Shown: positions 51,652 through 60,655, counted from the stretch's first letter. The stretch: DNA of 64,000 nt from Pedobacter gandavensis (GCF_014172405.1 NZ_WNXC01000011.1:124001-188000); one strand, 5' to 3'. The notes: generated from the sequence alone by a model not told the origin. Numbers and translations are program-made.

Positions 51652-52197
51652 ATGGAATACTATTATTACGTACTCTCTGTGCATATCATCTTTGTGGTTA
51701 GCTGGATGGCAGGGTTGTTTTATAGTGTTCGCTTGTTTATCTACCATGTTGAAGCGGAAACCAGACCCGAGCTGGAACGCAATATTCTTCAAAAGGAATA
51801 TGAACGCATGGAAGCTAAGCTTTGGCACATCATTGCCACACCTGCAATGGTACTCACTGTAGCAGCTGGGGTAACGATGATTTGTTTGCGACCAAACCTG
51901 CTGACTTTACCCTGGTTCCATGTGAAGCTTGGTTTTGTCGTACTTTTGTTGATCTACCATTTCATTTGTCAGCGGATCATGAATCAATTGAAACTTGGCA
52001 AATGTAAAATCAGCTCCTTTAAGCTGAGGTTATGGAATGAAGTAGCCACAATCCTGTTGGTTGCTATTGTGTTCACTGTAGTGCTTAAAAACGCCGTAAA
52101 TTGGATTTATGGGCTGGTTGGCCTGGCAGTTTTCTCCTGTGTTATCATGATGGGGGTAAAATGGTACAAATCTTACCGTAAAAAGCACGACTGCTAA
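51652..52197 (+). CDS. hemJ: HemJ-like protoporphyrinogen IX oxidase
   Basis: 181 residues with four to five membrane helices. VLSVHIIFVVSWMAGLFYSVRLFIYHVEAETRPE carries the conserved His and W-x-A-G-L-F-Y-x-x-R-L-F-x-Y-H motif of HemJ, and HVKLGFVVLLLIYH the later K and H residues. HemJ oxidises protoporphyrinogen IX to protoporphyrin IX in many bacteria that lack HemG and HemY. Position at the end of the hem cluster supports the call. The related CopD family is the alternative. Confidence 0.9.
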   Translation: MEYYYYVLSVHIIFVVSWMAGLFYSVRLFIYHVEAETRPELERNILQKEYERMEAKLWHIIATPAMVLTVAAGVTMICLRPNLLTLPWFHVKLGFVVLLLIYHFICQRIMNQLKLGKCKISSFKLRLWNEVATILLVAIVFTVVLKNAVNWIYGLVGLAVFSCVIMMGVKWYKSYRKKHDC

Positions 52198-52235
52198 TCC
52201 CAATCTATTTTTTTTCTTTATTTTTCCTGCTGCAT

Positions 52236-52266
52236 GCAACCTTTTGGTCGCAATGCTCATCTTCTA
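52236..52266 (+). promoter_or_regulatory. Candidate ECF-type promoter upstream of the sigma gene
   Basis: GCAACCTTTT at 52236-52245 and CATCTTCTA at 52258-52266 have the AAC-type -35 and C-A/G-T-C-type -10 and the 16-17 nt spacing of ECF promoters. It lies 17 nt upstream of the sigma-factor ATG. Self-regulation of the sigma operon is inferred. Confidence 0.45.
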
Positions 52267-52282
52267 TATACCAAACAAACAG

Positions 52283-52849
52283 ATGATTTTGACGCAGTAT
52301 ACGATAAATGAACTCATGGAAGGCTGTAAAGCCGGCAAGCGAAAGATGCAGGAAGCGCTATATCAGCAAACTGCATCCAAAATGCTGGTCGTCTGCATGC
52401 GCTATGCGAAAGACCGGATGGAAGCTGAGGATGTTTTGCAATTGGGTTTTATCAAGGTTTTTCAAAAGATTAGTGAGTATAGAGGGGATGGGTCTTTTGA
52501 AGGATGGATGAGAAGGGTCATGGTGAACACCGCAATTGAGAGTTATAGAAAAAATTTACGCAGCCTGACTGTGGTGCCGATAGAAGATGCTTATGAGCAA
52601 CCGAGTACTGGTTTCGACTTTAGCAGATTGGGTATGCAGGATTTATTGAAACTTATTCAAAAGCTTTCCGATGGCTATAGAATGGTATTTAACATGTACA
52701 TCATAGAAGGATATTCTCATAAGGAAATTTCCGCAATATTGGGGATTTCTGAAGGAGCAAGTAAATCGCAATTGTCGAGAGCAAGGGCGATCTTAAGAGA
52801 GGAGATTATAAAAATGGAGGGTATAGATTATGCAAGCTATGCAGGATAA
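52283..52849 (+). CDS. ECF-type RNA polymerase sigma factor
   Basis: 188 residues from the ATG at 52283 (the longer reading begins at a TTG within the promoter). Sigma2 region at about 22-90 (YAKDRMEAEDVLQLGFIKVFQKISEYRGDGSFEGWMRRVMVNTAIESYRK) and sigma4 at about 125-178 (LSDGYRMVFNMYIIEGYSHKEISAILGISEGASKSQLSRARAILREEI). No extra domains, so control should come from the membrane protein encoded next. The downstream gene overlaps its 3' end by 20 nt. Confidence 0.93.
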   Translation: MILTQYTINELMEGCKAGKRKMQEALYQQTASKMLVVCMRYAKDRMEAEDVLQLGFIKVFQKISEYRGDGSFEGWMRRVMVNTAIESYRKNLRSLTVVPIEDAYEQPSTGFDFSRLGMQDLLKLIQKLSDGYRMVFNMYIIEGYSHKEISAILGISEGASKSQLSRARAILREEIIKMEGIDYASYAG

Positions 52850-53612
52850 AGATTTTGATCAGTTGTTTAAAGATAAATTTGAGGACGCAGAAATTAGGCC
52901 TTCCACAAATTTATGGAGCAATATCGAGAAAGAGCTGACACCAAAGAAAAAACGTGTTTTTCCGGTTTACTGGGCAGCTGCTGCTGCGGTAGCACTGATT
53001 GCCGTTTCGGTAGGATTACTATCCAGGGAAACGGAGAAAATGCAGCTTCAAGGTGCTCGTGTAGCCAGTGTTTTGAAAAGTAATGCGACTGTAAATCATG
53101 AGCTAACTACTGCATCCACTATAGGTGCAACATCTGGTACAAATGCAAGCAATGTGGCACCTAGCCCATCAGTTGTACCTGCTTCTGAAGAAGGAGCCGA
53201 ATTGGTTCTTGCTCCGAAAGTAAAACTGAGAAACCTGGTTCAGGAAAATAATTTGGCTAATGTGCAACCTGATGAAAAGATTAAACGTCATCAATTAAAA
53301 CCAGTTGAAGTTTATAGTGCTAATGCTTTGGAAGGAGAAGTTAAGCCAATACTTGATTTACCAAATGAAAATGTGATCGCCAATGTTGCCCTCCCAGATG
53401 TTCAAAATGGGGATCAAGTAATCACAGAAACAGAAGGTAAAGAGGAAAGAAAAGGCATTAGAAATGTAGGCGATGTGATCAATTTTGTGGTAGATAAGCT
53501 GGATAAAAGAGATAAGAAATTGATACAGTTTAAAACAGACGATGATGATAACTCCTCGTTAATTGCAGTGAACATTGGTATTTTAAAATTTAATCCGAAA
53601 AGGAACAGATAA
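52830..53612 (+). CDS. Putative anti-sigma factor, single-pass membrane protein
   Basis: 260 residues. Residues 1-40 are a helical cytoplasmic part (FDQLFKDKFEDAEIRPSTNLWSNIEKELTPKKKR), followed by one membrane helix (VYWAAAAAVALIAVSVGLL) and a periplasmic part rich in Ala/Val/Asn/Glu with no recognised domain. The overlap with the sigma gene and this layout suggest it holds the sigma factor at the membrane. No zinc anti-sigma HxxxCxxC motif is seen. An ATG nine bases downstream is an equally good start. Confidence 0.72.
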   Translation: MQAMQDKDFDQLFKDKFEDAEIRPSTNLWSNIEKELTPKKKRVFPVYWAAAAAVALIAVSVGLLSRETEKMQLQGARVASVLKSNATVNHELTTASTIGATSGTNASNVAPSPSVVPASEEGAELVLAPKVKLRNLVQENNLANVQPDEKIKRHQLKPVEVYSANALEGEVKPILDLPNENVIANVALPDVQNGDQVITETEGKEERKGIRNVGDVINFVVDKLDKRDKKLIQFKTDDDDNSSLIAVNIGILKFNPKRNR

Positions 53613-53635
53613 AACACACAGCTCAAACCAACAAT

Positions 53636-54436
53636 ATGAAGAAACTAGTATGGACAACACTTTTGGTAAGCGGGCTTGCCGGTGTTATGGCACAAGGCGC
53701 ATTTGCACAACAAGATAGCGTTAAAAGGAAATCAACATTTGGACTAAGCAATGGCCTGATCTCGGTCAGCATACATGGAAAAGACACTACCGCAAAGGTA
53801 AAGGCTCCTCATGGTCGTTTTACAGGAGGGATCACTTTTACCCGCCTGGATATTGGTTTTTCGAGATTGATAGACAATGGTAGCTTCTCTTTATCAAAAG
53901 AAAACGAATTCCTGGATTATACCGGTGGTAAGACAAGTACAGTTTCATTTGACATCTTGCAATTGGGCTATCGTTTTAATCCTCATTTTAAAATCTATAT
54001 GTCAGGTGGTTTCGACTGGACGATGATTCGCCTGAAACGAAATATCACGCTGGAGAAAAATAGTCCGACGATGTCTTATGTAGAGGAAGACATACAATTC
54101 TCTAAAAATAGATTGTCTAACAGCTATGTACATATTCCTTTGAATTTTGAATTGCGCAGTAAAGAAAATGCTCATGGTAAGCGCTTTACTTTTGTATTCG
54201 GACCAGAAGTTGGCTTCCTGTTAAACGGAAAAGTGAAACAAGTGAGCAAAGAGAAAGGAAAAGAGAAATTTAAAGACGATTATAACTTTGAGCCATTCCG
54301 TTATGGAGGTACATTGCGCATCGGTTATGGCGGCTTGGGTATCTTCACCAAATACTATATGAGTGATATGTTTACGACTACCGCACAAAAAGGGCTTAAA
54401 AATATGTCTTTTGGTGTCACTTTCGGATTGAACTAA
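53636..54436 (+). CDS. Outer-membrane beta-barrel protein of the ECF module
   Basis: 266 residues with a signal peptide (MKKLVWTTLLVSGLAGVMAQGAFAQ). The rest has alternating hydrophobic/polar strands (FTGGITFTRLDIGFSRLI, VSFDILQLGYRFNPHFKIYMSGGFDW, RFTFVFGPEVGFLL, RYGGTLRIGYGGLGIFTKYYMSDMF) and ends in GVTFGLN, typical of small OmpA/PorT-like barrels. 23 nt downstream of the anti-sigma gene. It may be the target or sensor of the pathway; the role is not known. Confidence 0.8.
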   Translation: MKKLVWTTLLVSGLAGVMAQGAFAQQDSVKRKSTFGLSNGLISVSIHGKDTTAKVKAPHGRFTGGITFTRLDIGFSRLIDNGSFSLSKENEFLDYTGGKTSTVSFDILQLGYRFNPHFKIYMSGGFDWTMIRLKRNITLEKNSPTMSYVEEDIQFSKNRLSNSYVHIPLNFELRSKENAHGKRFTFVFGPEVGFLLNGKVKQVSKEKGKEKFKDDYNFEPFRYGGTLRIGYGGLGIFTKYYMSDMFTTTAQKGLKNMSFGVTFGLN

Positions 54437-54460
54437 ACCACACACAAAAATATAAAACTG

Positions 54461-54494
54461 ATCCCGTAGCCGCTTTGGTTACGGGATTTTTTTG
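54461..54494 (+). terminator. Terminator of the ECF module
   Basis: Stem ATCCCGTAGCC (54461-54471) with GGTTACGGGAT (54477-54487) with one G.U pair, a 5-nt loop, then a run of T. The T-run also forms part of the -33 box of the next promoter. Confidence 0.88.
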
Positions 54495-54520
54495 TGGCAA
54501 TGCGAAATACTTTATCTTTA
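54491..54520 (+). promoter_or_regulatory. Predicted promoter of the ABC ATPase gene, leaderless arrangement
   Basis: TTTG at 54491-54494, an 18-nt spacer, and TATCTTTA at 54513-54520. The -7 box ends 4 nt before the GTG start at 54525. Confidence 0.55.
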
Positions 54521-54524
54521 CCGT

Positions 54525-55517
54525 GTGAAGGAAAAAATCATCAGCGTTAAAAACATCAGTAAGCAATATCAGCAAGAACAAGCTTCGGGGATCCATAACA
54601 TTAGCTTCGACATTCATAAAGGGGATATCATCGCCATTATCGGTGAAAGCGGTAGTGGAAAGTCGACGCTCTTGAAATGTATTTATGGCTTATTGACTTT
54701 AGATGAAGGAGAGGTTTTCTATCAGGATGAAAAGGTATGGGGTCCGGATGTATTGTTAATCCCCGGCCATAAACAAATGAAAATGGTGACTCAGGATTTC
54801 TCCCTGAACATCTATGCGAAAGTATACGACAATATTGCTTCTATGATGGCCAATACAGATGTACATCATAAACATCAAAAGACGATGGAAATGATGGCTC
54901 ATTTGCATATTGATCACTTGAAAGATAAAAAGATCACGCAATTGAGTGGGGGAGAGCAGCAAAGAGTAGCAATTGCCAAAGCTTTGGTAACTGATACCTC
55001 CGTTTTATTGCTGGATGAGCCTTTTAGTCAGGTGGATGCTTTGCTGAAGAATCAGCTTCGTGCAGACATTAAACGAATCGCTGCGGAAACTGGGGTAACA
55101 GTGATTATGGTTTCTCATGATCCAGCAGATGGATTGTTCCTGGCTGATGAACTGTTGATGATGAAAGATGGTCATTTGATAGAACGTGGGAAACCAGCTG
55201 ATATCTATCAGCAACCTAAACATATTTATACCGCTAGAATGCTTGGAAATGCGGTGGTGTTAAACCAGGAAGAGGCGAATAAATTGGGTCTAGAGGTAAA
55301 GGATGGCCATGCGGTATTTTATCCGGAATGGGTAGAACTGAATAATTCCTGGAACAGCAGACGCTTTGAGGTGAAGGATGTGTATTATAAAGGGTTTTAT
55401 GAAGAGCTTTTGTTAGAAAGACATGGGGTGAAAATCAGAGCGATTCAATTGAATAGGGGCGTCCATAAAAAAAACGACCACGTTCAGGCGAACATTGGTC
55501 GTTTCTTGTCTTTATAA
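54525..55517 (+). CDS. ABC transporter ATP-binding protein, FbpC/PotA-like, without adjacent permease
   Basis: 330 residues from the GTG at 54525, which starts directly at the ABC domain (KEKIISVKNISKQY); upstream codons in frame overlap the promoter and terminator. Walker A GESGSGKST, Q-loop VTQDFSL, signature LSGGEQQRVAIAKA, Walker B VLLLDEPFSQVD and H-loop MVSHD are intact. A C-terminal region of about 90 residues resembles a TOBE substrate-sensing domain. CysA/PotA/FbpC-type import is the family role. No permease or binding protein is next to it, so its partners are elsewhere or it has another function. Confidence 0.85.
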   Translation: MKEKIISVKNISKQYQQEQASGIHNISFDIHKGDIIAIIGESGSGKSTLLKCIYGLLTLDEGEVFYQDEKVWGPDVLLIPGHKQMKMVTQDFSLNIYAKVYDNIASMMANTDVHHKHQKTMEMMAHLHIDHLKDKKITQLSGGEQQRVAIAKALVTDTSVLLLDEPFSQVDALLKNQLRADIKRIAAETGVTVIMVSHDPADGLFLADELLMMKDGHLIERGKPADIYQQPKHIYTARMLGNAVVLNQEEANKLGLEVKDGHAVFYPEWVELNNSWNSRRFEVKDVYYKGFYEELLLERHGVKIRAIQLNRGVHKKNDHVQANIGRFLSL

Positions 55518-55559
55518 ACTGACCGTTACTTGTGAGTATCGATTAGCTTTGAAAATTGA

Positions 55560-55976
55560 TTATCTTAAAGTTGAAGTGACAAAGGTTACTCTTAAACCAA
55601 CTGGAACTACTGGTCTTGTTGGCGTTAAGTTGTTATCTCCACTAGTTTCTATTTCAACTGTAATAGAGCCTCTTCTAACAGTATAACTGTAAGCAAGACC
55701 GTTATAAGTAAATGGCATCCCTTTGTACTCGGCTACTGAGTTGTCTGGGTAAAGCGCTACAATTAAAGCATCATTTTTAAATGTTGCGGGATCTATCTCC
55801 GGGAATTGTACGGTGGTGGTTAGCGTTTCATTGTTGTTAATGTAAGTCCAGTTACCTGGCGCAATAACCGTTTCAATCGTTTCATTTGGAAGTCCTGGAT
55901 CAACGATCACCTCCTTCTTGCACGATGCCAGACCTAGCGTGGCCGTGCAAAGTAATAATAGTAATATTTTTTTCAT
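55560..55976 (-). CDS. Small lipoprotein of unknown function
   Basis: 138 residues from the ATG at 55976 (MKKILLLLLCTATLGLASC, lipobox GLASC); the longer frame to 56099 has no signal features. The mature part is beta-rich (GNWTYINNNETLTTTVQFPEI, FTYNGLAYSYTVRRGSITVEIET) and ends GLRVTFVTSTLR. No family recognised; a single beta-sandwich domain exposed in the periplasm or at the surface is likely. Confidence 0.7.
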   Translation of the reverse strand: MKKILLLLLCTATLGLASCKKEVIVDPGLPNETIETVIAPGNWTYINNNETLTTTVQFPEIDPATFKNDALIVALYPDNSVAEYKGMPFTYNGLAYSYTVRRGSITVEIETSGDNNLTPTRPVVPVGLRVTFVTSTLR

Positions 55977-56117
55977 GTGATTTGTGTGTTTGATCTTCGT
56001 ATAGCAAATCTTTTGCCATAAAAATACAATTCTGTTTTTACTTATATTGTAACTAAAAAGTGATACGATACATTGTATGGTAATATAGTTAAAATACAAA
56101 TAAAGAGCGAATTAAAA

Positions 56118-56612
56118 TTAGCGTTTACTGGAATGAAAAGGAAGTCCTGAGGCCAGGTTGGTGATTGCATCAGCCATACGTTGGATCCTGTTTTTTAAAA
56201 TCGGAGTGTCCAGCAGCCAGGTAAAACACTCTTCTTGTTTGCTGGAAGAAAGCTTTTGAAAAGCAGCCCAGGCAGCAGGTTCATCCTTCAAACAGTCAAT
56301 AAAATCTTCATTGGCAATTTCCAGCTTAGGATCACTATCCGGATACAAACATACCCTAACCCGATCTCCTTCTTGTTTTTTAATTTCCTTTCGGATGGCG
56401 GCCTTCACTGCAAGAAAAAGTACCCCTTTCTTCATGGGCATGAGCGTGACCTTGCTAATTTCATAACTGTCAATGAAACCCTTCACCTTTTGCCATCCGA
56501 AATAACCAGGTTTTCCAGCCGCTATTTCCGGGAAACGTACGTAAGTCCAGCCGCCCTTTCCAGGGAATCGCTCCAATAATAACTCCTGATCAATCAATGG
56601 TAGTTCTTCCAT
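56118..56612 (-). CDS. YdeI/OmpD-associated family protein with DUF1905 domain
   Basis: 164 residues. The N-terminal part is DUF1905-like (GGWTYVRFPEI, GYFGWQKVKGFIDSYEISKVTLMPMKKGVLFLAVKAAIRKEIKKQEGDRVRVCLYPD) and the C-terminal part is the helical YdeI domain (NEDFIDCLKDEPAAWAAFQKLSSSKQEECFTWLLDT). No signal peptide. Members are linked to bacteriocin or peptide tolerance in some enterobacteria, but the molecular role is unknown. Confidence 0.82.
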   Translation of the reverse strand: MEELPLIDQELLLERFPGKGGWTYVRFPEIAAGKPGYFGWQKVKGFIDSYEISKVTLMPMKKGVLFLAVKAAIRKEIKKQEGDRVRVCLYPDSDPKLEIANEDFIDCLKDEPAAWAAFQKLSSSKQEECFTWLLDTPILKNRIQRMADAITNLASGLPFHSSKR

Positions 56613-56720
56613 AACAGCTGTTGTTTCTCCCGGTTTATCGCTGATATAAAATTATATATATTTTATCGGAATTAAGACATGACAAAATTAAAGGCGCAAA
56701 AGTATAAGCTCATAAATAAG

Positions 56721-56755
56721 AAAAGGCCGATCACGGGGGAGTGATACGGCCTTTT
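56721..56755 (-). terminator. Terminator of the leu-ilvA operon
   Basis: AAAAGGCCG (56721-56729) pairs with CGGCCTTTT (56747-56755) and ATCAC (56730-56734) with GTGAT (56741-56745), one bulged A, six-nt loop. It lies 33 nt after the ilvA stop on the minus strand and ends in a T-run. Confidence 0.85.
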
Positions 56756-56788
56756 ATCCTAATTTATAGGGGGGCTATTAATAGGCTT

Positions 56789-58039
56789 TTATACGAGATA
56801 CTCAAACAAAGTCTGATCGTTGTTTAGTTCAATAATTTCGAACTTAAACTCTTTCATTCTTTGCAATAAAGCATCATAATCTGATGGCTCTGCCAGTTCA
56901 ATACCAACTAGGGCAGGGCCATTTTCTCGGTTTGTTTTTTTAATAAACTCAAACCTGGTGATGTCATCATGCGGACCTAAAACATTGTTTACAAACAATT
57001 TTAAAGCTCCTGGTCGCTGTGGGAAACGGACAATGAAATAATGTTTCAATCCTTCGAAAAGTAGTGACTTCTCTTTGATCTCCTGCATTCTTTCAATATC
57101 ATTGTTACCACCGCTTACGATACAAACTACTGTTTTACCAATGATTTGATCTTTGAGCTGCTCTAAAGAGGCTACAGCTAAAGCGCCTGCAGGTTCTACC
57201 ACAATGGCATCTTCATTGTAAAGTTTTAAAATTGTGGTACAGATTTTTCCTTCAGGAATCAATAACATCTGATCCAACAATTCGTTGCAATAAGCAAAAG
57301 TGAGGTTACCCACTCTTTTCACTGCGGCACCATCCACAAAGCGGTCGATATCACCTAATAAAACCGGAGCACCACTATTTAATGCATGTTTCATAGAAGG
57401 CGCACCTTCTGGTTCCACACCAATCAGTTCAATTGATGGTTTCAAGTTTCTCAAATAGCTTCCTACACCTGAAGCCAGGCCACCACCACCAATCGGCATG
57501 ATCACCATATCCAGTTCCGGAAGATCTTCAAATATCTCTACACCTACAGTTCCCTGACCTTCGATTACTTTTGTATTGTCAAAAGGAGGAACAAAAGTCA
57601 TTCCATGTTCCGCAGTATATGCCAGTGCTTCTCTTAGACAATCGTCAAAAGTATCACCCACCAATACAATTTGAATGTGTTCGCCACCAAACATTTCGGT
57701 TTGTTTCACCTTTTGCTTAGGGGTAATTTCCGGCATAAAAATAACCCCTTTGATGTTCAGTTTTTTGCAGGAATGCGCCACACCCTGTGCATGATTTCCA
57801 GCACTGGCACACACCACACCTTTGGCTACTTGTTCAGGTTCAAGGGTGCTAATCATGTTGTAAGCACCCCTTAATTTATAAGAGCGTACCAATTGCAAAT
57901 CTTCTCTTTTCAGGTAAATATTTGCCTGGTATGTTTTAGAAAGTCCTGCATTATATTCCAAAGGGGTACGTTTTACCGTACCTTTTAATCGTTCTGCTGC
58001 CGCCAGAAAATCCAGTATCACTTCTTTTTCTACACTCAT
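56789..58039 (-). CDS. ilvA: Threonine ammonia-lyase, biosynthetic type
   Basis: 416 residues. PLP lysine Lys55 in SYKLRGAYN, phosphate loop GGGGLASGVGSY, and a C-terminal ACT-like domain from about 330 (HYFIVRFPQRPGALKLFVNNVLGPHDDITRFEF) with one regulatory unit, shorter than the two-ACT E. coli enzyme. Makes 2-oxobutyrate for isoleucine. Last gene of the operon, 2 nt after leuA. Confidence 0.94.
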   Translation of the reverse strand: MSVEKEVILDFLAAAERLKGTVKRTPLEYNAGLSKTYQANIYLKREDLQLVRSYKLRGAYNMISTLEPEQVAKGVVCASAGNHAQGVAHSCKKLNIKGVIFMPEITPKQKVKQTEMFGGEHIQIVLVGDTFDDCLREALAYTAEHGMTFVPPFDNTKVIEGQGTVGVEIFEDLPELDMVIMPIGGGGLASGVGSYLRNLKPSIELIGVEPEGAPSMKHALNSGAPVLLGDIDRFVDGAAVKRVGNLTFAYCNELLDQMLLIPEGKICTTILKLYNEDAIVVEPAGALAVASLEQLKDQIIGKTVVCIVSGGNNDIERMQEIKEKSLLFEGLKHYFIVRFPQRPGALKLFVNNVLGPHDDITRFEFIKKTNRENGPALVGIELAEPSDYDALLQRMKEFKFEIIELNNDQTLFEYLV

Positions 58040-58041
58040 TT

Positions 58042-59550
58042 TTAGATAAATTTATTCATTGCATCCAGATAGGCATTGGCCGAAGCTTTTACGATATCTG
58101 TACTAAAACCATAGCCTACATAAGATTTTCCATCATAAGAAACCTTCATGTTTACCTTGCTCACATCATCGCTACCACCATGCATCGCCTGAATGGTGAA
58201 TTCATTTAATAAAATATCCTTGCCAACGATAGATTGAATGGCTTTAATTGTCGCGTTAACCGGACCGTTTCCAGTAGCCATCGCTTCTTTCTCCACACCT
58301 TCATGTTCTAGTCTGATGCTGGCTGTAGGGCTCAATGGATCACCACAAAGTACTTGTAACAAGTTCAGTTTGTAACCATTTTTAACGGCACCTTCTTCAC
58401 CATCGCTCATTAAGAAAAGGATATCATCATCACAGATCGTTTTCTTTTCATCAGCCATGATCAAAAAGCGCTCATAAACTTGATCCAGGTTTAAACGATC
58501 GATCTCATAACCCAAACGCTCTAAGTGGTGTTTTAAGGCATGGCGACCACTACGGGCGGTCAAGATGATGTCTGCTGAGTTCAATCCAACATCTTCAGGA
58601 TTGATGATCTCATAGTTCTCTCTGTGTTTCAAGAAACCATCCTGGTGAATTCCTGAGCTGTGTGCAAAGGCATTCTGACCGATGATTGCTTTATTCGGTT
58701 GTACCGGCATGTGCATCATACGGCTCACCATACCACTGATTTCAGTGAAATGTTTGCTGTTGATGTTAGTGCTTAAGTTTAAAGCATGATGTGTTTTCAA
58801 AACCATAGCGATTTCTTCCAATGCCGTATTTCCTGCACGTTCACCGATACCGTTAATGGTACATTCTACCTGACGGGCACCGTTGATTAAGCCTGCAAGA
58901 CTATTTGCAGTTGCTAAACCTAAGTCATTGTGACAATGAACAGAGATGATCGCCTGATCAATATTCTTAACGTTCTCTTTTAAGTAAAGGATTTTAGAAC
59001 CATATTGGTCCGGCAAGCAGTAGCCATTCGTATCCGGAATGTTTACTACGGTAGCACCAGCAGCAATCACCGCTTCAATCATTTGCGCTAAATAGGTATT
59101 GTCTGCACGACCAGCATCTTCTGCGAAGAACTCAATGTCTTCCACAAACTGCTTCGCATATTTTACCGCTGCAACCGCTCTCTCCAGAATTTCTTCTCTT
59201 GTGCTGTTGAATTTATATTTAATGTGCATGTCCGAAGCACCAATTCCAGTATGGATCCTTGGTCTTTTCGCATACTGTAATGCCGCAACCGCGGAATCAA
59301 TGTCTTTTTTATTGGCACGTGTTAATGCACAGATAATTGGTTCTCTTATCGCTTTTGATAAGTCTACCACACTCTGGAAATCTCCAGGGCTGGAAATAGG
59401 AAAACCTGCTTCAATTACATCTACACCAAGTGCTTCGAGTGCTTTTGCAATTTGAATTTTCTCTGGGCTTGACAATTGGCAGCCCGGTACTTGCTCACCA
59501 TCACGTAAGGTGGTGTCAAACACATAGACTCTATTTGGATCGTGTAACAT
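58042..59550 (-). CDS. leuA: 2-isopropylmalate synthase
   Basis: 502 residues. DTTLRDGEQVPGC (catalytic opening), VHCHNDLGLATANSLAGL with the metal-binding HxH and IGERAGNTALEE, plus FAHSSGIHQDG, and a C-terminal LeuA regulatory domain from about 385. It condenses 2-oxoisovalerate with acetyl-CoA, first committed step of leucine synthesis, and would be leucine-inhibited via the C-terminal domain. Homocitrate or citramalate synthases are less likely given leuB/C/D alongside. Confidence 0.94.
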   Translation of the reverse strand: MLHDPNRVYVFDTTLRDGEQVPGCQLSSPEKIQIAKALEALGVDVIEAGFPISSPGDFQSVVDLSKAIREPIICALTRANKKDIDSAVAALQYAKRPRIHTGIGASDMHIKYKFNSTREEILERAVAAVKYAKQFVEDIEFFAEDAGRADNTYLAQMIEAVIAAGATVVNIPDTNGYCLPDQYGSKILYLKENVKNIDQAIISVHCHNDLGLATANSLAGLINGARQVECTINGIGERAGNTALEEIAMVLKTHHALNLSTNINSKHFTEISGMVSRMMHMPVQPNKAIIGQNAFAHSSGIHQDGFLKHRENYEIINPEDVGLNSADIILTARSGRHALKHHLERLGYEIDRLNLDQVYERFLIMADEKKTICDDDILFLMSDGEEGAVKNGYKLNLLQVLCGDPLSPTASIRLEHEGVEKEAMATGNGPVNATIKAIQSIVGKDILLNEFTIQAMHGGSDDVSKVNMKVSYDGKSYVGYGFSTDIVKASANAYLDAMNKFI

Positions 59551-59562
59551 AATTCTTGGTGT

Positions 59563-60654
59563 TTAGTTAGATTTAATATGCTGTGCAATATATTTTAAGA
59601 CCAATTGGCCCATTTCTTTGGTGCCAAGGATTTGGTCAGATTTAGTCGTTTCATCGGCAATGTCGCCTGTTCTGTAACCTTCTTTCAATACCTGATCTAC
59701 GGCATCAATGATTACTTTCGCTTCTTCTAATAGTCCGAAGCCGATTTCCAGCATCAGGGAAACAGATAGGATAGAAGCCAGCGGATTCGCCAGGTTTTTT
59801 CCGGTGATGTCATGTGCAGAACCATGGATCGGCTCAAAGAAACCAGTGCTTTCTCCAACAGATGCAGAAGCAAGCATACCCATAGATCCGGCAATTTGTG
59901 AAGCCTCATCAGTTAAGATGTCACCGAATAAGTTGGCCGTTAATACCACGTCAAACTGCTTAGGATCTTTGATCAATTGCATTGCTGCATTGTCAATGAA
60001 CATATGGGTAGTTTCTACTTCCGGGTATTGTTTAGCTATATTCTGTACGGTTTCTCTCCATAATCTTGAGCTTTCCAATACATTGGCTTTGTCTACAGAA
60101 CAAAGTTTTTTTCTGCGTTTCATTGCAGCTTCAAACGCTTTGTGTGCGATTCTTTCTACCTCATAACGGTGGTAGATCATTAAATCAGAAGCTGTATTCT
60201 TGTCTTCAGAGCGGGTTTTCTCTCCGAAATAAACATCTCCGGTTAGCTCTCTGAAAAACAGGATATCTGTACCTTTTAATATATTAGCTTTGATGCTGGA
60301 AGCATTTAACAACTCATCAAATAATAAAATCGGGCGTAGGTTAGCATACAAGCCTAATTCCTTACGGATTTTAAGTAAACCTTGCTCTGGACGAACTTTC
60401 AAAGAAGGATCATTGTCGTACTTTGCATGACCTACCGCACCAAAAAGGATCGCATCGCTTTTTTGTGCTTTCTCTAAAGTTTCATCAGGTAGTGGATTGC
60501 CAGTTACTTCGATTGCAGCATGGCCCATTAGTGCCTCATCATAGCTGAAATCATGTCCGAAACCTTTGGCAATCTCTTCTAATACGGCTTTACCCCAGGT
60601 GGTCACCTCAGGCCCGATACCATCACCAGGAATAACTAATATATTTCTTTTCAT
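59563..60654 (-). CDS. leuB: 3-isopropylmalate dehydrogenase
   Basis: 363 residues from the ATG at 60654 (MKRNILVIPGDGIGPEV); the frame extends nine codons further into the ABC gene. DGIGPEV, the substrate-binding RPEQGLLKIRKELGLYANLRP, YFGEKTRS, and the Mg-binding NLFGDILTDEASQIAGSMGMLASAS are intact. Oxidatively decarboxylates 3-isopropylmalate. Starts one base after the stop of the ABC ATPase gene. Confidence 0.95.
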   Translation of the reverse strand: MKRNILVIPGDGIGPEVTTWGKAVLEEIAKGFGHDFSYDEALMGHAAIEVTGNPLPDETLEKAQKSDAILFGAVGHAKYDNDPSLKVRPEQGLLKIRKELGLYANLRPILLFDELLNASSIKANILKGTDILFFRELTGDVYFGEKTRSEDKNTASDLMIYHRYEVERIAHKAFEAAMKRRKKLCSVDKANVLESSRLWRETVQNIAKQYPEVETTHMFIDNAAMQLIKDPKQFDVVLTANLFGDILTDEASQIAGSMGMLASASVGESTGFFEPIHGSAHDITGKNLANPLASILSVSLMLEIGFGLLEEAKVIIDAVDQVLKEGYRTGDIADETTKSDQILGTKEMGQLVLKYIAQHIKSN

Positions 60655-60655
60655 T

